Shown here piece after piece: positions 1 to 12,078 of a DNA stretch of 64,000 nucleotides. The stretch spans positions 106,065,186-106,129,185 of the forward strand of contig CM061223.1 in assembly GCA_030844895.1 (NCBI GenBank), read 5' to 3'. A program made the position numbers and the translations under genes. This DNA is from Ambrosia x helenae. Taxonomy: Eukaryota; Streptophyta; Magnoliopsida; Asterales; Asteraceae. Position 1 is the stretch's first letter. The number at the start of each line of letters is the position of its first letter. Below the pieces are notes generated by a model, which was not told the origin of the DNA, made no database searches, and saw nothing but the letters and a program-made list of their open reading frames with translations.

Positions 1-515
1 CTCTAGATCCACCACTGTAGCTAGTAATTATTGATATAATTTAAGGTTAAGCCAGTTTGGTTTAAGCATAAGAGTTTGGATTAAATATCTCTACATACAC
101 TCATGTACATTGGTTCCTTTCACCATTTGACTATGTTTCATCCATTGTCTTTTGTATTAGATTTGTACTTCATAACTTCAAGTTGAAATTTCCACCAATT
201 GTGATTAGGTCAAGTGTGCATTACGACGAAGCAATTCGATGAAGCTTTTTGATCCCGAGGGTAGATTTATTTTACAATGGAACAAAACGTTCTTGTTATG
301 TTCTGCGATAGCACTGTCTTTGGATCCGTTGTTCTTATACATCCCTACAGTTGATGGCACCCGAAAGTGCCTTGACATGGACCGAAATTTGGCAACTGTT
401 GTATGCGTCCTTCGTTATTTTGCTGACATGTTATATGCATTTAACATCATTATCAAGTTTCGGACTGCGTATTTTTCTCATTATGATCATATGCTTGGAA
501 AAAGAATCTTAAAAG

Positions 516-1265
516 CTATGTTGCACGGGAACTGGTACGGGAACGAGAAACGGGTATGGGTACGGAAACGGGAAACGGCAAAACTCAAAAAAATCAAGAA
601 ACGGGTACGGCACGGGTACGGAAATACATACATACATATATATTATAATACATAGTTAATGTTAATTTTATATTTTTTATGTATAAATTTATAAGTTTAT
701 ATTACACATTTCATGTAGTATTTAACAACATTTATAATACATATTTAAAAATTACTATAAACAAAATTATCATGTCGTTCTTTATTAAATTAAATGAAAA
801 TAAATGTAAATTACTAGTAGATTAGGACTTTAATTTTTTATTATTATTAATTAGTGAGACACACCAACTCACAAACTTTACCACCACTTTTAGTAGACTT
901 TTTTTATAAAAGCATTATTTTACTAAAATACCCTATTAGATGTGAGTATTTACATTTCTTGCCATCTTCCTCACAAAAACCCTTCTTTAACATATCGCCG
1001 CCACTGTTTCTGTTATTCTTTCAACTTGGGTGTTGAACCTATCAGCCCCATCAGTCACAAATCCGACGCTATGTAGCGTTATAAACCTTGGAAACTTTAA
1101 AGAAACGGTCCCCAAATAAAGAAACGGCAGCAGAAACGTCGTTTGAATTCTCGAAGCGGTCAAGGTTCGGCACAGAAACGTTTCCCCGTCCCCGTACACG
1201 TTTCCGTCCCCTGCGAGTTTCGGGGACGTGGTACGGCACCTCCTTGCCGTTTCCGTGCATCAGAG
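516..1265. mobile_element. hAT-type non-autonomous transposon in exon 1 of CNGC copy A
   Basis: The element is 750 bp. It starts CTATGTTGCACGG and ends CCGTGCATCAGAG, an imperfect terminal inverted repeat. It is flanked by a perfect 8-bp duplication CTTAAAAG at 508-515 and 1266-1273, the size made by hAT transposases. Subterminal sequence is rich in ACGGG/GGTACGG words and their complements, as in binding-site arrays of hAT elements. The middle (640-1010) is AT-rich. No transposase is visible, so it is probably non-autonomous. Removing it with one duplication copy leaves the channel reading frame open across the junction (RILK then DEPQYVAKRY). Confidence 0.85.
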
Positions 1266-3284
1266 CTTAAAAGATGAACCTCAGTATGTCGCAAAACGTT
1301 ACCTAACATCCAACTTCATCATTGATGTGTTCGCAGCACTCCCCCTTCCACAGGTATATCTGTTTTCAGTTCTTATATTCCTTTTAATATCTTTCTGCAG
1401 ATCTTGGATTTCCTGTAATATTATCATTATGTTTACTTTGATAATATTACTATCTTAAATAATCAATTAAAGGGCACTATTGAATATAAATTTGAAGGTA
1501 TCCATTTAATAGAATGTTCATTGTATAATATCTTTATGATTTATGTGCAGTTGGCAGTTGTGCTAATCACCTCCAATGTAGATGGACAAACCTCATTTTC
1601 AAAGGACAATATTTTGAAATTCATTATCTTCTTTCAATATGTCGCTCGAGTTATAAATGCATCTTTGCTCTATCAGAAGGTGACCAAAATTCATGGCTTT
1701 CTCATAAAAAAAGCATGGGCTGGATTTGCATTAAACTTGTTTCTCTATGTGCTTGCTAGCCATGTAAGTACTATTTCGCGTAGTCCATGTTATATACAAA
1801 AAGTCAAAAGGTATAAATAACCAAGATTTTATGGTTATTCATGATAAATGATCAAAGATCTGTTATTTATGAACAGGTAGTTGGAGCCCTTTGGTACTTG
1901 TTTGCAATAGAAAGTGAAATGAGATGCTGGCACATTGCACATGAAAGGCATAATAGTCACTCGGCGCATTTATATTGTGGAAAAGACCGTGTTGGTGATT
2001 ATGGTTTCCTCAACACTTCATGTCCTCTTCTTGAACGGAATGAAATTAAAGATTCAACTAACTTTGATTTTGGCATATTCCATGATGCTCTACAAACTCG
2101 TGTAATAGAAACGACAGACTTTCGCCACAAAATTTTGTATTGTTCATGGTGGGGTTTGCAAAGTCTAAGGTTAGTATACACTATGTATCACATTTCCATA
2201 TACATACTTCAATGCACTAGTAGATTAAGAAAATGTCGAATATAGTTAACAAACGCTCTTTAGCAATCAAAATCATTGTTCCATCATGAAAATGTTCTTG
2301 TTGGATGCAGTTCTCTTGGTCAAGGCCTTAAAGCAAGCACATTCTATTTGGAGATTCTTTTTGCTTACCTTATTACTATCATTGGGTTGGTTTTATTTGC
2401 TTTGCTTGTCGGTAACATGCAGGTTTGTGCACTTGTCTATTTACTCTTGTTTCGTAGTTCGTGATCTAAGATTAAGTAGTTGAACACTTTGACTGTTTTT
2501 ATTGCTATAGAAATACTTGCAGTCTTTCTCAAACTTGACTCTTAGAATGGAGAAGATGAAAGAAAAAAGGCAAGAGGCGGAGGATTTCATGTCACGTATG
2601 TCCCTCCCTCATTGTTTGAGGCAGCAAGTTAGAAGACACAAGCAGTACAAATGGAAAACAACACGTGGTGTTGAGTTAGATTCTTTTGTCAACGATCTTC
2701 CTAGGGATATAAGAAGGGACATAAAACGTCATCTTTTCTTGCCCTTATTAGAGAGAGTGAGATACACTTATAGTCTTTTATTTACTCAGCAGAAATGTCT
2801 ATTCAATATAAAAATCTGTTAAAGCAAGATTTAACTTCTTACCGCAGGTGCAAATGTTTAGAGTAATGGATGAGCGTTTGTTGGATGCCATGTGTGACCG
2901 CCTAAAGACAGTTCTATACACGGAGGGTAGTTATTTATTGCGAGAAGGTAATCCAGTACAAGAAATGATGTTCATCACACATGGTGAGGTAGTAAGCATA
3001 ACAACCGATGGTGGACGGTCTGGCTTCTTAAACGCCAGTAACCTCAAAGCTGGTGACTTCTGTGGGGAAGAGGTTTTTACATGGGCTTTGGATAAAAAAT
3101 GACAGAAACTTCCTTTTTCGACTAGAACAGTCAGAGCACTCACAGATGTTCAAGCTTTTACTCTAGTTACTGATGATCTTTTGTTCATCGTATCCCAGTT
3201 CAGGCTTTTCCATAATAAGCATTTCCAACGCACTTTTAGGTATTCACAAAATAGACGTTTCCCATTCTTGGTATTCTATATAAT

Positions 3285-3585
3285 CTTGGTTTTAAAAACT
3301 GTGCCTCAGGGAATGGAGGCGCACATGAGGCACAGGTCAAAACTGCAGGAGGCACATACATCAGTTTCGCCTCTTGTACATGGGCACGTTATTTATAATA
3401 AATCGTATATTGAGGTTATTTTTATCCAAGTGTTTGGTACATGATTATAGATACCTATTAGAAATATAAAAATTTATTACATAAATACCTTGCGCTTCGC
3501 ATATGTGATGTGTGCATCTTAGTCTGTCGCCTCGGCCTTGGGGACCATATCGCCTTAGTGCGCCTCACACCTTTTCAGAACCAAG
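3285..3585. mobile_element. hAT-like MITE in the last intron of CNGC copy A
   Basis: A 301-bp segment begins CTTGGTTTTAAAA and ends with the inverted counterpart TTTTCAGAACCAAG. The flanks TATATAAT (3277-3284) and TATATAAG (3586-3593) match at 7 of 8 bases, suggesting an 8-bp target duplication. The interior holds GCGCCTC/GAGGCGC-type words. No coding capacity. It lies between the exon ending at 3239 and the exon starting at 3628. Confidence 0.6.
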
Positions 3586-3709
3586 TATATAAGTTTTAAA
3601 ACTTCTCCATTGCATGTTCTATTTCAGGTACTACTCACAGCAGTGGAGAACATGGGGAGCCTGCTTTATACAGGCTGTATGGAGAAGGCAATGTAAAAAA
3701 CATGAATGA

Positions 3710-4198
3710 CCTGTCACTTGACCCAGAAGCCGACAGCCCAACTGATGACGGCCTGTTTAAAGAAGACGACCCAGAAGATCTACCTAACGATGGAATTGGA
3801 GTACCAAGGGTGCTAAACGCTAACAACCCGACCCTACCCCAACATTTTCACAGGAACCAGGAAATGACCCATTCAGCTAAAGTGATTCACGATTTTATCC
3901 GAAATTGACCCAAACCCGTTCGGACTAAATCCAAACCTGCGAATTTTGTATTAGGTTCGTGCAGTGTTACAAATTCATGCCCCTAAATGGGATCCTGCAA
4001 CTTTGAATATTGTGTTTTATTTCTTTATTTATTTCCTAGATAGGGTTGGGTTATTCTACAAAGGCTACAAAAAATGAGAAGGGTGAGAAGCCACTAGAAA
4101 ATGACATGTGTTCAAAGGATTAACAAGTGGGAGGGGTAATTTTGTCAAAACCATATGCACATGCAAGTCACATGCCATTTCCACCTTCATTTTTAAAT
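3710..4198. other. 3' flank of CNGC copy A
   Basis: No gene recognised. Positions 3702-3908 stay open in another frame and would give an acidic 68-residue peptide (DPEADSPTDDG, KEDDPEDLPNDG). It does not resemble the usual CNGC tail (the SLGATIYASRF type) and I do not call it a gene. It may be the channel's own tail shifted out of frame, or foreign sequence fused to the last exon. Confidence 0.4.
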
Positions 4199-5185
4199 GC
4201 CCGTAACTTTTTTATACGTCATCCGTTTTTAAAAAAATTATACCATAAAATTGAGCGTCTTTTTATCTTTAATATGAGTACCATATTGCTATACTTTTGA
4301 AAAAAAAAAAATCAAAACCCACTTGTGTAAGACACAATGGAATGTAAAACACAATGAACACCAATTAAATATAGGGTATAAAACACAATCAAGAGTCTAG
4401 TAAAACACAATGGACGACATACTAAAGACACAATGCATAGAAGACTAAAACACAATGAATACTTTTGAAAAAAAAAAAGTTGAAAACCAGTTGCATAAGA
4501 CACAATGGATGACATACGAAAGACACAATGAACAAAAGACTAAAATACAATGAATACTTTTGAAAAAAAAAGTTAAAAACCCAATTGTGTAAAACACAAT
4601 GGACGACATAATAAAGACACAATGAACAGAAGATTAAAACACAATGAATACTTTTGGGAAAAAAGTTGAAAACCCAGTTGCGCAAGACACAATGGAGATA
4701 ACGTAAAACACAATGAGTACCAATTAAATATGCAATGAACAATAGGGTATAAAACACAATGAACAGTCTAATAAAACACAATGGACGACATATAAAAGAC
4801 ACAATGAACAGAAGACTAAAACACAATGAATAATAGACTTAAACACAATGAACAACATAATAAAACACTATGTACACCTAAATACAAAACTCATTTGCGT
4901 AAAACACAATTAAAAGCATACTAAAAACACAATGGACAAAGTTAAATCATGTGTAAACTAAAAAAACATAAATAACATATTTATAAAGCACACATGCATA
5001 CTATAACACAATGAACGTGCAGAAGACACAACGGAGAAAGAAAACCCATTTAGCACGAATTTTTTTTTTCAATTTTAATGTAGCAATGTGGTACTCATAT
5101 TAAAGATAAAAAAACGCTCGTTAATATGGTGAAATTTTTTTGAAAAAAAAAATGTCGTATGAAAAAGTTATAGACGTTTATCATT
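4199..5185. repeat. Fold-back-like element with an AAAACACAATG array
   Basis: Two AT-rich arms about 110 bp long face each other. The left arm is at about 4199-4310 (TATACGTCATCCG, GAGCGTCTTTTTATCTTTAA, ATGAGTACCATATTGCTA) and its inverted counterpart at about 5058-5185 (TAGCAATGTGGTACTCATAT, AAAACGCTCG, ATGTCGTATGAAAAAG). Between them the motif AAAACACAATG(G/A)AC recurs dozens of times. It is partly organised in longer units of roughly 110-130 bp that also contain TACTTTTG and a poly-A block. Open frames on the minus strand here are products of the repeat. I cannot assign a superfamily; the long inverted ends fit a fold-back or MULE-like element. Confidence 0.65.
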
Positions 5186-6081
5186 GTTTATTCTCAGCTT
5201 TATTTATTTGTTTGTGTTTATCTTTTGCTTGTTTATAACATTTTAAACACTCTGGCTTTAGGATTTATTGATTGATGAATATTTTTGAAGACTTTTTTAT
5301 TGTCTCTTTATGTATCATGAGGCAGAACACCATAATGCACAAGTATCAACTTATACTCTTGTTTTCTTTTCAGTGTTATATGATGCCTAAATGACTATAA
5401 TGGGTAGATGACGTAAGTGGTTGATGATAAAAGCAGTCTAGAGTGGATTATTATCAATTTTATTTTTTAATATTCTTATATAAAAATGGAATGTAATGTG
5501 GAATTCTGAATTAGTTTAGCTTTGGAGGAAAAATGTAAATTTTTAAGGTAGATTTTTGAAATAATGTAGCATGTTAAGGGTGGAAGGAGTCGTCCCAGAC
5601 TTTCCCGTTTTCCTCATGTAACTCTCAGGGTTCATCCGACGGATGAAGTTGGACAAACTTCAGGGTACATGAAACCAATCAAACAATAAGCAAACTTTGT
5701 CAATACAAAATAAAAAACTAAAGACACCACATACATCATCAACAATCCAGAATAGTTTCTTAGCAATAACTTCTTCGTCAATAGCCGCACCCCACCACCG
5801 CCACCACCAACTCTAACGCCTGGGTCATAGAAGTGGGAGTGTCAAAGGTAATAAGAAAACAGTACCTTTGTTCATATTTACCTCCAATCAGTTGAGAGAA
5901 CACACATGCAACTCCAAATGGGTCACTGGAACCCTAGTAGTCATCGCCGGAGGGCGCGACTGTGGTTTTCTTTCGTCACCATGGCCCTCAACAACAGCCT
6001 TAGAATCCTAGAACCGAACCTAACCACCGACCATAGCCAATACAGAACACCTGCGCTACTGCTTCACCGTGTGTGTATGTA
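5186..6081. other. Intergenic; contains the flank duplicated at 26360-26640
   Basis: No gene is visible. Positions 5245-5450 match 26360-26640 in long collinear stretches (GGATTTATTGATTGA, TTGTCTCTTTATGTAT, AGGCAGAACACC, TAATGCACAA, GATGATAAAAGCAG) with small indels, so this is a duplicated 3' flank of the CNGC locus. From 5580 to 6080 the sequence becomes more GC-rich, with CCACCACCGCCACCACC near 5790; I recognise nothing in it. Confidence 0.6.
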
Positions 6082-6084
6082 TTA

Positions 6085-6374
6085 GGGCGGGCGGGGTGGT
6101 CATCACACCCATCACATCATCACACCCAATCACATTGTGCCACCTCATTTCACCACACTCCATCACATTCCATCACTAAAACGATGGGGTGGTCATTACA
6201 CCGTGATATGAGAGAGACGGAGAGATAGATGGGAAAGAAGGATGATATGTTACTTTTTCTCCGTGATGGTGGTCGCGGTTGTGGTAAAGTTGTGGCATCA
6301 CAGAATAGGTGGGGTGGTGGTTATGATTACCACGGGCATCACGGAGTGGCCATCACGAACGACCCCGCCTGCCC
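6085..6374. mobile_element. PIF/Harbinger (Tourist-like) MITE
   Basis: The 290-bp element has terminal inverted repeats, GGGCGGGCGGGGTGGTCAT at the left and GACCCCGCCTGCCC at the right. A TTA target duplication (6082-6084 and 6375-6377) is the hallmark of PIF/Harbinger elements. The interior is rich in CATCAC/GTGATG words. No transposase. A relative with similar ends lies at 47354-47669. Confidence 0.8.
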
Positions 6375-6377
6375 TTA

Positions 6378-7590
6378 TAAACGTGGCATTATGTGTGTTA
6401 TGAATGTGGCTGTAAGAAATAAGACTTCAGGCCTTATTAAATGTATGACACTAGAATAGTGTCAAACCTCTAACATACGCTGCTCCACTCCACTTGCCAT
6501 TTGGTCTCTCTAAAATAAATACTTATCTTCACGCTGGAGGGTGGTCATAGAGAGGCCCTACAATCTCCCCTGTAGCGAGCCTAACGGTCTGTTCATTTTG
6601 CATGTTCATCCCAACTAAGATCTAATTAAGCTAGTTCCCTATTCTTAATCTAATTTGTAAGTAATCAGTTTTTTGATCTTCAGTCTATAAGACCAAACGT
6701 AGTTTTGATGAAGATCCACGCCATCAACTCCAAGTGGGAGAATGTTATTGCCCCCCTCAATAATTGTGCAAACCACGCTGTCACGCCAAAATCGATTCAA
6801 GGCAATCCACGCCAGAGGGGGCGATGGTGAGCCGCGTTATGGGGCGTTAATACCCCCTTCCATGCTCAAGACCAACACTACTACACCCGGTCTAAGGGTC
6901 TTCGTCTTTACCTATCTTGCGGACACTTTGGATAGCCGCAAACATATACAAAGCGCACACTAGATTTTTTATTTGACTCGTCGGACGCATCTGAGGTGGT
7001 CACGGTTCCGGCGTGGTTTTGGTGCTTGTGATGGCGTTGTCGACATCTTGGTGGTGCTGGATGATGACCGTCAGAATCTCAGGCGACGGTTTTCGGTGAC
7101 ATATTGGTTAACAAAAAACGACCGTCTTCGAGGACCAAATCGTTAAATGAAAATGAAGATGAAGAACTAAAACCGAGACCCATACATTGCCAACCACTAG
7201 AAAGGGGATATGTAATTGGGAGGGATAATCAATCATAGCATGTTGGATTTTGCCGTAGCACCGAGCGATATAGGGTTTAGGTAGCGGCGATGGCGATGGC
7301 GGTGGCAGTGGTGGTGGGTAAATGATGAATGGGGTTAGAGTCATTTGCATCGTAATATCGTATACCCTACCACCAAACCCATATATGAGATTGATGTGTA
7401 ATAAATGTTAGTTACTGGTTGTTAAAAGTTAGAAGGGTCAAAAGTGTAAACGATAGAAGTTAGAGGGTTTGTTTTGTAAAGTGTCTATAATTCTGTTTGA
7501 AGGTTCGTTATAAACGATTGATGGAGCCACAAGCTAATGAGGCTTGTTTTGAGGTAATCTCCCCCTCTCTAGTTTCTCTCTCTACTAAGC
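6378..7590. other. Intergenic with GC-rich transposon relics
   Basis: No gene supported. Around 6720-6890 a segment rich in GCCCCCC, CCACGCC and GGGGCGTTAATACCCCC looks like a small DNA-transposon remnant. The GGGTATT(A/G)AACG(C/G)C-type edge recurs near 26960 in inverted form. Positions 7270-7320 hold GGCGATGGCGGTGGC-type triplets. Open frames here are short and have no recognisable motif. Confidence 0.4.
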
Positions 7591-7597
7591 TTCCATT

Positions 7598-10145
7598 GTG
7601 ACACCAGTCAACGATCCAGTTCAACATCCATACACATTTTACTTATTATTGTCATTTCATGTGCATAATTTGACAACTTTTTCTGGTTGTTCAAACTTGG
7701 TTAAGTTTGCATTGTTCTTTGTGTGGATAATGGACTCTGGGGCAAATCAATACATGGTAGGTAGTGATAAGAATATGATAAATTGTGTTGATGTATCTAA
7801 GTATAATTTGTTAGTAAACCATCCAAATGGTACCAATGCTAAAGTAACTAAAATTGGAGATACTAAACTTGCTGATGGTGTGATTTTAGCTGATGTTTTG
7901 ATGATTCCTAATTATTGTTTGAACCTTGTGTCTATTCATAAGCTTGCTAAAGACAATAAGTTGAATGTGTTGTTTGATGAGAACGCACGCTATGTTCAGG
8001 ATTCCCGGTCAAGGAATGTCCTGGTGATTGGTAGACAACAGGATGGTTGATACTTTGTAGGATGTGATGCGAGTTTTAGTAATTTGTGTTTCAGTAGTGT
8101 TAGTGAACACAGTCTTTGGCACAGTAGGTCATCCATCTAGTCAAGTCCTAGCTGTGTTAAGAGATACTCTAAATATAGGGAACTCTGACTCACATCCTTG
8201 TGAAATCTGTCACAAGGCAAAACAAGTAAGAGTTCCATTCCCTCTTAGTGACCATAAAACTAAGCAATTAGGTGAACTTGTACATCTAGATGTATGGGGA
8301 CCCTATAAGGTCATTAGCAGGGAAGGATATAAGTATTTTCTTACAGTTGTTGATGATTTTTCAAGGTCTGTTTGGGTTTACCTTTTAAAAGGGAAAGGAG
8401 AAGTTTATGAAAATCTAGTTAGTTTTTATGAAAAAAAACCCAGTGTTCAAAGTGTGTAAAGATATTTAGAAGTGATAATGGAACCGAGTTTGTAAACAAA
8501 CAGTTTAATAATTTTTGTAACAGCAAAGGTATTTTACATCAAACTTCTTGTGTTTACACTCCACAGCAAAATGGTGTTGTGGAAAGAAAACACAAGCATC
8601 TCTTAAACATAGCTAGGGCATTACTGTTTCAGAGTTGTGTTCCACTTAGGTTTTGGTCAGACTGTGTTCTGACTGCTGCTTATATTATTAACAAGATTCC
8701 ATCATCTGTGTTAGCTGGTAAGAGTCACTATGAGTTGATACATGGGTTCCCCCCACATTAGATCACTTAAGGAATTTTGGTTGTCTTTGTTTAAAACTGT
8801 TTTAGATCAGCATGACAAGTTGTGTAGCAGGGCTGATAAGTGTGTCTTAATAGGTTACTACTCTTTTCTTAAAAAAGATATAAGTTGTGGTGTCTTGAGA
8901 CTAAACAAGTTGAGTTTTCCAGAGATGATAAATTTTATGAGAACATATATCCTTTCAAATTAGAATTTAAAGAAAATGTTTTCAAAAATTTAGTTCACTT
9001 AAATTTTTTTGATAACTTTGAAACCAAAATTTCATTAAGTGACAACAACCTTGACACTAGTCTTCCCGATGATGAGGGGGGAACAAATAGTTCTCATGAT
9101 CTTTCACCTGGGGAGTTGTTAGATGACTCTCCCAGGGCTGCAAGTGATGTAGTTCACAACTGTGAACAACGACCTGGTAGTACAGTTGGCAGGGGGACTA
9201 ACACCCCAGTTGATGAAAGATCAAAAGATGAGGTTGTTACTCCTGAGGGAAATAGAGTAGAATCTGTTAGGAAGTCTAGTAGAGAGTTAGTTTTACCTAA
9301 AAAGTGTAGTGACTATATTTTAGAAGGTAAGGTTAGATATGGTGTACAAAAGGTAGTAAACTATTCAAACTTATCTTTTGAAAATTCTTGTTTTTTTGCT
9401 AGTTTGAATAAAGTAGTTGAACCATCAAACTATTCTGAAGCTTCTAAAGATCCAAAATGGATAGAAGCAATGAATAGTGAGATGGAAGCCCTTCATAGAA
9501 ATAATACTTGGACTATTACTTATTTACCACCTAATAGGAAAGCTATAGGTTGTAATGGGTGTATAAAGTCAAGTATAAATCTAATGGAGAGGTTGAGAGA
9601 TATAAGGCCATGTTAGTGGCCAAAGGTTATAACTAGAGGGGAGGGAAGGGTTGGATTTTGGAGAAACCTTTTCTCCAGTTGTTAAGATGGTAACAGTTAG
9701 GTGTGTAATTAGTTTGGCTGTGCAAAATAATTGGAACCTGTTTCAACTTGACATTAATAATGCCTTCCTTTATGGGGTCTATTTCTGAGGATGTGTACAT
9801 GCAATTACCTGAAGGATATTATACACAAAATGATTCAAAAGTATGTACATTAGTGAAATCTTTATATGGCCTAAAGCAGGCCCCTAGAAAATAGAATGAA
9901 AAATTAGTTGAAGTATTATTAAAGTTAGGATTCATTCAAAGTGTATGTGATCATTCACTGTTTGTAAAGTCTAAGGATAATGTGTTCTTAATATTACCTG
10001 TGTCTGTGGATGACATTGTGATTACTGGTAATAATGAGAATGAAATCAATAATGTTAAGAAATTTCTTAGGGATTGAGGTCTTGTATTCTGATGATGGTA
10101 TTTGTTTAAATCAAAGAAAATATTGTTTAGAGTTGTTAAATAAAT
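7598..10145 (+). mobile_element. Decayed Copia (Ty1) polyprotein, protease to reverse transcriptase
   Basis: Successive frames spell a Copia pol region in the normal order. Aspartic protease: MDSGANQYMV at about 7725. Degenerate GAG-pre-integrase: GHPSSQV at about 8125. Integrase zinc finger: CEICHKAK. Integrase core: LVHLDVWGPY, VVDDFSRSVWVYLLK, SDNGTEFV, then VVERKHKHLL, giving D, D and E. Linker: YENIYPFKLEFKENVF. Reverse transcriptase: NSEMEALHRNNTW, FQLDINNAFLYG at about 9745, SLYGLKQAPRK and VDDIVITGNN at about 10010. Several frameshifts (about 8455, 8760 and 9560) and stops (9614, within 9880-9900, 10076) make it non-functional. RNase H and its own LTRs are not seen. The upstream border is unclear. 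Confidence 0.9.
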
Positions 10146-10184
10146 TTGTATTAATTTTCTTTTATTTTAGATATCGGGCTATAA

Positions 10185-10664
10185 TGTTACAGGCCAGTTA
10201 TGAGTTGATATTGTGGGCTGATGTGCAATTGGGCTTAAGTCAATATGGAGTCCAAGTTGGTGAGATAAGAGGGCCCAGGGTCCAGCTGTGGAGAAGTGTT
10301 CGAGAACCTTCAGTCTTTGTCTATAATTATCCTTTGTATGATTATTGTTAGGGTGTGATCAGTCTGAGTCTTCTTCTTATACTGTTCTCGTCTTCTCGTA
10401 TATCTATGATTTTGTCTTGTATTTGTCTTAGTCTTTATTTATGTATTGTTTGTTTTGTCAACTGATCTAGTGATCAATCGACTTGTTAAGACTTTGTATC
10501 TCATAAATAACTCAACGATTGATTGAGTTCTTAGGGTTTGGTTGGGTGTTTTTAAGGTTGGGTTAAATTAGATTTTTCCCACCGTTTTGTCGCTATTTCC
10601 TATTTCGTTTGTGTTGATTATTGTTTTTTTAGTTTAAATCTAGTTTAAATCATTATTTTCTACA
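10185..10664 (+). repeat. Single LTR followed by a Copia-type primer-binding site
   Basis: A 480-bp TG...CA segment (TGTTACAGGCC ... TTTCTACA) is followed immediately by TGGTATCAGAGTTGTGACTC at 10665. That resembles the initiator-Met-tRNA primer-binding site used by many plant LTR elements, so the segment reads as a plus-strand 5' LTR. The right partner LTR and internal coding region are missing; only about 300 bp follow before the next element. Whether it belongs to the pol relic just upstream is unclear, since a 5' LTR should precede pol. Confidence 0.65.
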
Positions 10665-10959
10665 TGGTATCAGAGTTGTGACTCTTGATATTTTTTCTTG
10701 TTCTTCCGCTATAGTTGTTCATGATCTGATCTGTCTAGTTCCCGTTAATCTACTGATTTTTTTTTTCCAACAAGGGACTGATGGACTGAACAGTTGTGTA
10801 TGAAGAGGAGTATGGACTTTCTTGCCTAGTGATGGTGATTACACTAGAAGGGGATTGGTGTATGTTATGATAGGATCATTGATAGTGATGTCAGGAACTA
10901 GACAAGGCAATAATGTCTATGTTCTTGACTGTGACTATACGTACTCTGTTTTCCTCTTC
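10665..10959. other. Leader-like remnant downstream of the lone LTR
   Basis: Begins with the primer-binding-site-like sequence and continues about 295 bp without a recognisable gag start or gene. It runs into the left LTR of the minus-strand Copia, whose outer edge I could not fix. Confidence 0.4.
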
Positions 10960-11550
10960 TTTTCTTCCAATCTAATTCAATTAATCAACGATTACAAGTA
11001 TTATTAATGATAGAATAAACGTACAAAAGGAATTGAAAGAAAATGATTACAAAGAGATATCCCAATTCATGACCTAATCCTGATTATATAAGCCCTAATC
11101 AGGATTTCAACGAACTATAACAACCTAAGTTCTGATTTGTCACAACTGGCCTTCCAAGTTTGCAGACTTTATTACAAACATACTAAAACATATCATAACA
11201 CTAATAAGACTTTGAGTTCTTATTTGACCATTGATTTTGACTCATTATTTCCAACAATCTCCACCTTGAGTCAACAATCAAGATATATCCAACTTATCAG
11301 CCTCCCAAACAAGAATAAAAACTTGTTTCTTCCTCAAACTTGACCAATCCCTCAGTTGCATTCACATCAGAACACCATGCCCTTGATTCTATACAATACA
11401 AAACTGACCCATGTTGTAACCTACATTCCTAGCTTACAACATCCTCCAAACAATAATCATCCATTGTTTCTTTCACAAATCTGATCAAAACATCTGCTGA
11501 ATTCAGTTCAGCCTCAAACAGGACAGGTTTGACCTTCTACAACACTTATA

Positions 11551-12073
11551 TCAAAACAAATCTCTTGTTCCTACTGAATACAATGTTACCACCAGTTGAA
11601 ACTTGTCTTTCCAACTCATAACATCTTCTATAACCTGAAATACACAGCTTGTTTTGACCCAATCCCTGTACACAGCTTCTGTACAGTCAAACACAACAAA
11701 ACTTTTTACCATTTTACCTTTGGTATCAGTTTTATCCTCTAACACCATTTCAGGCTTAATCATCACTACCCAAGCATCATCCTTCCATATTGAACTCATT
11801 TCCCTATTCAATATCTTACACCACTTGGCCATTTTTCCTGAATTAACAGATTTCTCACTAGTCAAAAGCTTCACAACTAGCACATTTATCCTGTCCTTTT
11901 CACAGAACCCTTTTACACTGATTCCAGCCCAATCTACCTGAGTATCTTTACCGGTCAACTCACCAAGCTCCACCTCATTATGGACGTACTCCATCTCATT
12001 TATAACAGGTTCCACCTCAGTCATTAATTCTGTCTTTCTCCATAGCATAACCTTGCTACTAATTTCCTTTGGA
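11551..12073 (-). pseudogene. Unassigned coding remnant in the minus-strand Copia
   Basis: An open frame of about 175 residues begins just inside the solo-LTR junction (KEISSKVMLWRKTE) and ends at 11551. Joined across the insertion it continues the gag frame (RVLRDV, then KEISSK). The rest (AGISVKGFCEKDRINVLVVK, KWCKILNREMSS, VEPVINEMEYVHNEVELGE) matches no domain I recognise. It may be the spacer between pol and 3' LTR in this family, brought next to gag by an internal deletion. Confidence 0.45.
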
Positions 12074-12078
12074 CACGT

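Larger units (their letters stand above)
209..3709 (+). pseudogene. CNGC1-like cyclic nucleotide-gated channel, copy A, broken
   Basis: Plant CNGCs are plasma-membrane cation channels with six membrane segments, a pore, a C-linker, a cyclic-nucleotide-binding domain (CNBD) and a calmodulin-binding IQ region. Exons read from homology and GT-AG borders: 209-1353 (split by an insertion), 1551-1763, 1877-2169, 2311-2422, 2511-2756, 2848-3239 and 3628-3709. They encode in order S1-S3 (LDPLFLYIP, FIIDVFAALPLPQ), S4-S5 (YQKVTKI, AWAGFALNLFLYVLASH), pore (CSWWGLQSL, then SSLGQGLKAS; filter GQG), S6, C-linker (DLPRDIRRDIKRHL), CNBD (LREGNP, AGDFCGEE) and IQ-like end (CFIQAVWRR). About 90 N-terminal residues usual in the family are not seen. 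Lesions are a 750-bp transposon in exon 1 and TGA at 3100-3102 just after the phosphate-binding cassette; TGA could come from CGA by one transition. The last exon stops at 3707-3709, before the usual C-terminal tail. Group I (CNGC1-like) is my judgement from motif wording. Confidence 0.9.

Noticed and set aside
3702..3908. Small acidic protein gene downstream of copy A
   Set aside because: It overlaps the last CNGC exon in another frame and has no recognisable motif; a shifted or foreign tail is as likely.
4312..4826. Minus-strand open frames of up to 134 residues rich in Cys/Phe/Ile
   Set aside because: They are direct translations of the AAAACACAATG repeat array and have no family resemblance.
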